A stretch of 7,108 bases of DNA, taken from Desulfobulbaceae bacterium (GTDB lineage: Bacteria > Desulfobacterota > Desulfobulbia > Desulfobulbales > Desulfocapsaceae). The DNA is taken from contig JAHEMX010000194.1 of NCBI GenBank assembly GCA_024643445.1, positions 1-7,108 of the forward strand. The letters are read 5' to 3'. Every line of letters begins with the position of its first letter. Positions within the stretch are counted from its first letter, which is position 1. The notes beneath the pieces are model-generated. The model did no database searches. It was not told where the DNA came from and saw only the letters and a program-made list of their open reading frames with translations. A program made the position numbers and the translations under genes. Positions 5,983 through 7,108 of the stretch are shown one piece after another.

Positions 5983-6993
5983 ATGGAATCAAATGGAATC
6001 GTCGGTATCACCATGGGGGACCCGGCCGGTGTCGGGCCTGAAGTTATCTGTAAGGCGCTTGCCAGTCGGCGTATCGGCGATTACTCAAAAATCCTGGTTA
6101 TCGGAGACCCGGAAATACTCGAGCGGGCCAATAAACTGCTCGACACCCGGCTCCGTTTTGGTGCCGCCTTTTCCTCTCTTGCCGGCGATGAGGTAGCGGT
6201 TGTCGAAACGCGTTCCGAATTACCCGACGCCATCGTCCCGGGTCGCATATCTGCGGCGGGCGGAGATGCGGCCTACCGATGTATCGTTAGAGCCGTGGAA
6301 TTATGCATAGACGGAGCCATGGATGTTATGGTAACCGCGCCATTGAACAAGGCGGCCCTGCATTGTGCCGGTCATCACTTTGATGGACATACCGGGCTGC
6401 TCACGTCTCTCACCCGGGCCAAACAGTCGTTCATGCTGCTCACCTCGGAAAAGCTCTCCACCGTGCACGTCACTACGCACCTTTCCATGCGGGAGGCAAC
6501 AGAGCGTATCACCCGTGATCGGGTACTGGCCACCATCCGGGCCGGTGCTGGACATCTGAAACAAATGGGAATGCCTCATCCCCGCATAGCGGTAGCCGGG
6601 CTCAATCCCCACTGCGGAGAGGGAGGTATTTTCGGACGTGAGGATATCGAGCAGATTAGTCCTGCCGTTGCCGCGGCACGAGACGAAGGATTAGAGGTGC
6701 ACGGTCCAATACCCGGCGATACGGTTTTCTACAGGGCCGTCCACGGTGAGTTTGATCTGGTTGTCTCCCAGTACCACGATCAGGGGCACGCTCCGGCAAA
6801 ACTGCTCGCTTTTGATACGACGGTCAACGTATCTTTGGGGCTTCCTATTCGTCGGACTTCCGTTGATCACGGAACTGCCTTTGATATCGCCTGGAGTGGT
6901 AAAGCCGATCACGGTAACATGCTCTGTGCCATCGATTATGCCCGACGCTGGGCAAAGAACTCAGCCGAACCAACCGCGACAGGGGATACCTGA
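5983..6993 (+). CDS. pdxA2: PdxA2-type 4-phospho-acid dehydrogenase (4-hydroxythreonine-4-phosphate dehydrogenase family)
   Basis: Cytoplasmic NAD-dependent, metal-dependent dehydrogenase, 336 aa, normal for the PdxA family. PdxA2 members do not serve vitamin B6 synthesis; with a DUF1537 kinase they oxidise and decarboxylate D-threonate 4-phosphate (or a related C4 acid phosphate) to dihydroxyacetone phosphate. Motifs are GDPAGVGPE (12-20), TAPLNKAAL (118-126), GHTG (135-138), HVTTHL (162-167), GLNPHCGEGG (206-215), GDTVFY (245-250), YHDQGHAP (264-271) and LGLPIRRTSVDHGTA (285-299). H166, H210 and H265 match the metal ligands H166, H211 and H266 of E. coli PdxA in spacing. The start is ATG 5983 with AAGGAG at 5969-5974; a longer reading from 5920 would overlap dctM by 47 nt without a site. 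Context (TRAP genes before, DUF1537 after) makes the catabolic PdxA2 role much more likely than biosynthetic PdxA. Confidence 0.9.
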   Translation: MESNGIVGITMGDPAGVGPEVICKALASRRIGDYSKILVIGDPEILERANKLLDTRLRFGAAFSSLAGDEVAVVETRSELPDAIVPGRISAAGGDAAYRCIVRAVELCIDGAMDVMVTAPLNKAALHCAGHHFDGHTGLLTSLTRAKQSFMLLTSEKLSTVHVTTHLSMREATERITRDRVLATIRAGAGHLKQMGMPHPRIAVAGLNPHCGEGGIFGREDIEQISPAVAAARDEGLEVHGPIPGDTVFYRAVHGEFDLVVSQYHDQGHAPAKLLAFDTTVNVSLGLPIRRTSVDHGTAFDIAWSGKADHGNMLCAIDYARRWAKNSAEPTATGDT

Positions 6994-6995
6994 TA

Positions 6996-7108
6996 GTGGG
7001 CAGGGTATTCCTTGCGGCAATTATCGCGGATGACCTGACGGGTGCCATGGATTCGGCTGCTCCATTTGTAAGGCGGGGCCTTGATGTCACTGTGATCACA
7101 ACGCCATC
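6996..7108 (+). CDS. Four-carbon acid sugar kinase, DUF1537 family (5' end only)
   Basis: Partial gene cut by the window end. From GTG 6996 the first 37 codons read MGRVFLAAIIADDLTGAMDS and on to VITTP. The IIADDLTGAMDSA segment is the signature of the N-terminal domain of DUF1537 kinases, which phosphorylate C4 acids such as D-threonate or 3-oxo-tetronates at the 4-hydroxyl. AGGGGA at 6981-6986, inside the end of pdxA2, is the ribosome binding site 9 nt before GTG. The gene starts 2 nt after the pdxA2 stop, so the two are almost certainly co-translated. With pdxA2 next door, a D-threonate/D-erythronate-type kinase is most likely, but the specificity-determining part lies outside the window. 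Confidence 0.85.
   Translation, partial: MGRVFLAAIIADDLTGAMDSAAPFVRRGLDVTVITTP

Overview
The window holds two divergent gene groups that look like sugar-acid (aldonate) catabolism plus its uptake system. The DNA is of medium GC and densely coded. Starts are mostly preceded by clear Shine-Dalgarno sequences, and the binding protein carries a Gram-negative style Sec signal peptide. TRAP uptake, PdxA2 and a DUF1537 kinase together suggest a Gram-negative heterotroph or anaerobe. A Desulfobacterota or other proteobacterial host is a guess; no rRNA or marker gene is present to settle it.

Left, minus strand (15-2613): a zinc-dependent medium-chain dehydrogenase of the L-galactonate 5-dehydrogenase (LgoD/YjjN) type, followed 13 nt later by a UxaA/altronate dehydratase family enzyme with an N-terminal SAF domain and a C-terminal catalytic domain. 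By family knowledge this pair oxidises an aldonate at C5 and dehydrates an aldonate to a 2-keto-3-deoxy acid. The UxaA reading frame stops earlier than expected for the family, and the few codons visible past the stop look like a continuation, so it may be C-terminally truncated.

Middle (2614-3039): 426 bp between the divergent start codons with no convincing gene. It holds a candidate sigma-70 promoter for each direction, inverted repeats that could be operators, and a probable leader of about 125 nt for the plus-strand operon that can fold into hairpins just before an unusually strong ribosome binding site.

Right, plus strand (3040-7108): a complete TRAP transporter (periplasmic binding protein DctP, small membrane subunit DctQ, large membrane subunit DctM), then a PdxA2-type 4-phosphate dehydrogenase, then the first 37 codons of a DUF1537 four-carbon acid sugar kinase that runs off the window. 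DUF1537 kinase plus PdxA2 is the known route that phosphorylates a four-carbon acid such as D-threonate and oxidatively decarboxylates it to dihydroxyacetone phosphate. The transporter probably imports the substrate.

The most notable points are the back-to-back pairing of a C6-type aldonate branch (LgoD/UxaA) with a C4-type branch (PdxA2/DUF1537), the possible premature stop in uxaA, and the structured leader ahead of dctP. No transcriptional regulator, tRNA, rRNA, CRISPR or intact mobile element is visible.
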